From: Rhodobacterales bacterium
GTDB taxonomy: Bacteria > Pseudomonadota > Alphaproteobacteria > Rhodobacterales > Rhodobacteraceae
Assembly: GCA_013298675.1 (NCBI GenBank)
Contig: JAAFIJ010000156.1
Coordinates: 1 to 6,761, forward strand
Reading direction: 5' to 3'
DNA: 6,761 nt
Part shown: piece by piece, positions 6,122 to 6,761 of the stretch
How positions within the stretch are numbered: position 1 is the first letter of the stretch
Layout of the letters: each line of letters starts with the position of its first letter
Made by a program: the position numbers and the translations under genes
The notes under the pieces: generated by a model
Databases searched by the model: none
The model's input: the letters and a program-made list of their open reading frames with translations, nothing else
Told to the model about the DNA's origin: nothing

Positions 6122-6655
6122 TTAAAGCCCATCGAATGCGCATAAGGCGTGCACATCAAAACCCATCGATTCCAGCTTTGCGCGGCCCCCCAACTCTGGC
6201 AGGTCCACCACAAAAGCGCAGCCGATGATCTTTGCCCCCAATCGTTCGATCAACTTGATCCCCGCCTCGGCCGTCCCACCCGTTGCCAACAGATCGTCCA
6301 CCAGCAAAACCGTCTCACCGGGTTGCATGGCGTCGTCGTGCACCTCCATAACCGCCTCACCATATTCCAACGTATAGGCTTGGCTGATCGTTTGTCCTGG
6401 AAGCTTGCCTTTCTTGCGGATTGGGACGAAGCCGGTTGAAAGCTGATGGGCCACTGCACCACCAAGAATAAATCCGCGCGCCTCTAGGCCCACCACCTTG
6501 TCAATCCGCATGCCCGCATAGGGCGCAAGCAACTGGTCCACACACATCCGAAACCCACGTGGATCGGCAAACAGGGTGGTGACATCGCGAAACATGATCC
6601 CCTCATGCGGGAAATCCACGATCGTGCGGATGTAGTCTTTGACTGTTTTACGCAT
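6122..6655 (-). CDS. apt: Adenine phosphoribosyltransferase
   Basis: Apt is a cytoplasmic purine salvage enzyme that makes AMP and pyrophosphate from adenine and phosphoribosyl pyrophosphate (PRPP). The 177-residue protein has the type I phosphoribosyltransferase fold and matches Apt throughout. DFPHEGIMFRDVTTLF at 14-29 is the N-terminal base-binding hood, GLEARGF at 56-62 is the adenine-site segment, and RKKGKLPG at 80-87 precedes the flexible loop. LLVDDLLATGGTA at 117-129 is the PRPP-binding motif, with the acidic pair D120-D121 and the TGGT turn. The start is placed at the ATG read from 6655, giving MRKTVKDY as in relatives; a TTG nine bases earlier (6664) would add MES and is less likely. 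GGAA immediately upstream (+ strand 6660-6663) is a weak, closely spaced ribosome site. The gene faces the other six and is presumably a separate transcript. Adenine released from methylthioadenosine breakdown is one typical source of its substrate. Confidence 0.95.
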   Translation of the reverse strand: MRKTVKDYIRTIVDFPHEGIMFRDVTTLFADPRGFRMCVDQLLAPYAGMRIDKVVGLEARGFILGGAVAHQLSTGFVPIRKKGKLPGQTISQAYTLEYGEAVMEVHDDAMQPGETVLLVDDLLATGGTAEAGIKLIERLGAKIIGCAFVVDLPELGGRAKLESMGFDVHALCAFDGL

Positions 6656-6687
6656 ACTTTCCAACCTGTTATAGTAGTTTTCTAACC

Positions 6688-6716
6688 CTTGGTCGCAAGC
6701 ATATCAGTGCGCCAAG
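6688..6716. repeat. 9-bp inverted repeat upstream of apt
   Basis: CTTGG (6688-6692) and CGCA (6694-6697), with one bulged T between them, pair with TGCG (6708-6711) and CCAAG (6712-6716) around a 10-base loop. It lies 33 bases before the apt start. It could be an operator dyad, a 5' leader hairpin, or the end of an upstream transcript. No T-run follows on either strand, so a classical terminator is unlikely. Confidence 0.4.
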
Positions 6717-6761
6717 ACGCCTGACAGGCCCCAATCCAAAATCATCCGCGTAACACCCGGC
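6704..6761 (-). CDS. Possible C-terminal tail of a gene upstream of apt (partial, unidentified)
   Basis: On the - strand, one frame is open from the window edge (6760) to TGA at 6706-6704 and reads PGVTRMILDWGLSGVLAH. Another frame is open to TAA at 6671-6669. Either could end a gene that continues outside the window, or the region could be non-coding leader. I do not recognise either tail; methylthioadenosine phosphorylase, a common neighbour of apt, is not evident from these residues. Confidence 0.15.
   Translation of the reverse strand, partial: PGVTRMILDWGLSGVLAH

Noticed and set aside
6149..6439. Open frame on the + strand opposite apt
   Set aside because: Apt on the - strand is unmistakable from its PRPP-binding motif; the opposite frame shows no recognisable domain.
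6668..6700. Promoter-like pair before apt (TTGCGA, then TATAAC or TACTAT on the - strand)
   Set aside because: The candidate -10 is so close to the ATG at 6655 that the transcript would have almost no leader, and the spacer to the -35 is 19 bases for the better -10 match. The match is too weak to call.
1..6761. Mobile element, CRISPR array, tRNA/rRNA gene, toxin-antitoxin or phage-defence system
   Set aside because: Reading through the window I saw no transposase or integrase, no repeat-spacer pattern, no tRNA-like fold, and no defence-gene domains. All seven full genes are recognisable families.

Overview
The window reads as an ordinary chromosomal segment of an alphaproteobacterium, most likely a Rhodobacterales (Roseobacter-group) species. 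This rests on the moderately GC-rich codon use, on protein wording typical of that group (Apt beginning MRKTVKDYIRTIVDFPHEG, an M16 protease with the TLPNGFRIVTEHMPG start), and on the gene order surf1-thrC-M16 peptidase-GNAT acetyltransferase, which I recall from Rhodobacterales genomes downstream of the cytochrome c oxidase genes. The taxonomic call is from memory and was not checked by a search.

Layout: six genes run head to tail on the + strand, and one gene on the - strand converges on them. Bases 1-49 hold the tail of an unidentified upstream gene and the start of surf1. Then come surf1 (46-717, cytochrome oxidase assembly), thrC (729-2114, threonine synthase), an M16B zinc peptidase (2111-3370), a RimJ-like GNAT acetyltransferase (3370-3954), a DUF1697 protein of unknown function (4008-4553), and an FAD-linked 2-hydroxyacid dehydrogenase of the GlcD/D2HGDH type (4563-5975). 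A 146-base intergenic region with one clear hairpin follows. Then apt (adenine phosphoribosyltransferase) lies on the - strand (6122-6655), with about 100 bases of upstream sequence that contain a 9-bp inverted repeat.

The first four genes are packed very tightly: an 11-base gap, a 4-base overlap (TTGA) and a 1-base overlap (TGATG). They are probably one transcript with coupled translation. A 53-base gap with a weak hairpin separates them from the DUF1697/FAD-dehydrogenase pair, which are 9 bases apart. The products do not form one pathway: they cover respiratory chain assembly, threonine synthesis, protein processing, protein or small-molecule acetylation, hydroxyacid oxidation and purine salvage. 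This looks like a conserved housekeeping cluster rather than a dedicated system.

All seven genes appear full length, with intact catalytic motifs and no frameshifts. I see no mobile element, CRISPR array, tRNA, rRNA or sign of recent transfer. I did not find an undescribed biological system. The findings below are modest: start-codon and coupling details, three hairpins, one canonical G-quadruplex motif, and the unknown DUF1697 and FAD-enzyme substrates.
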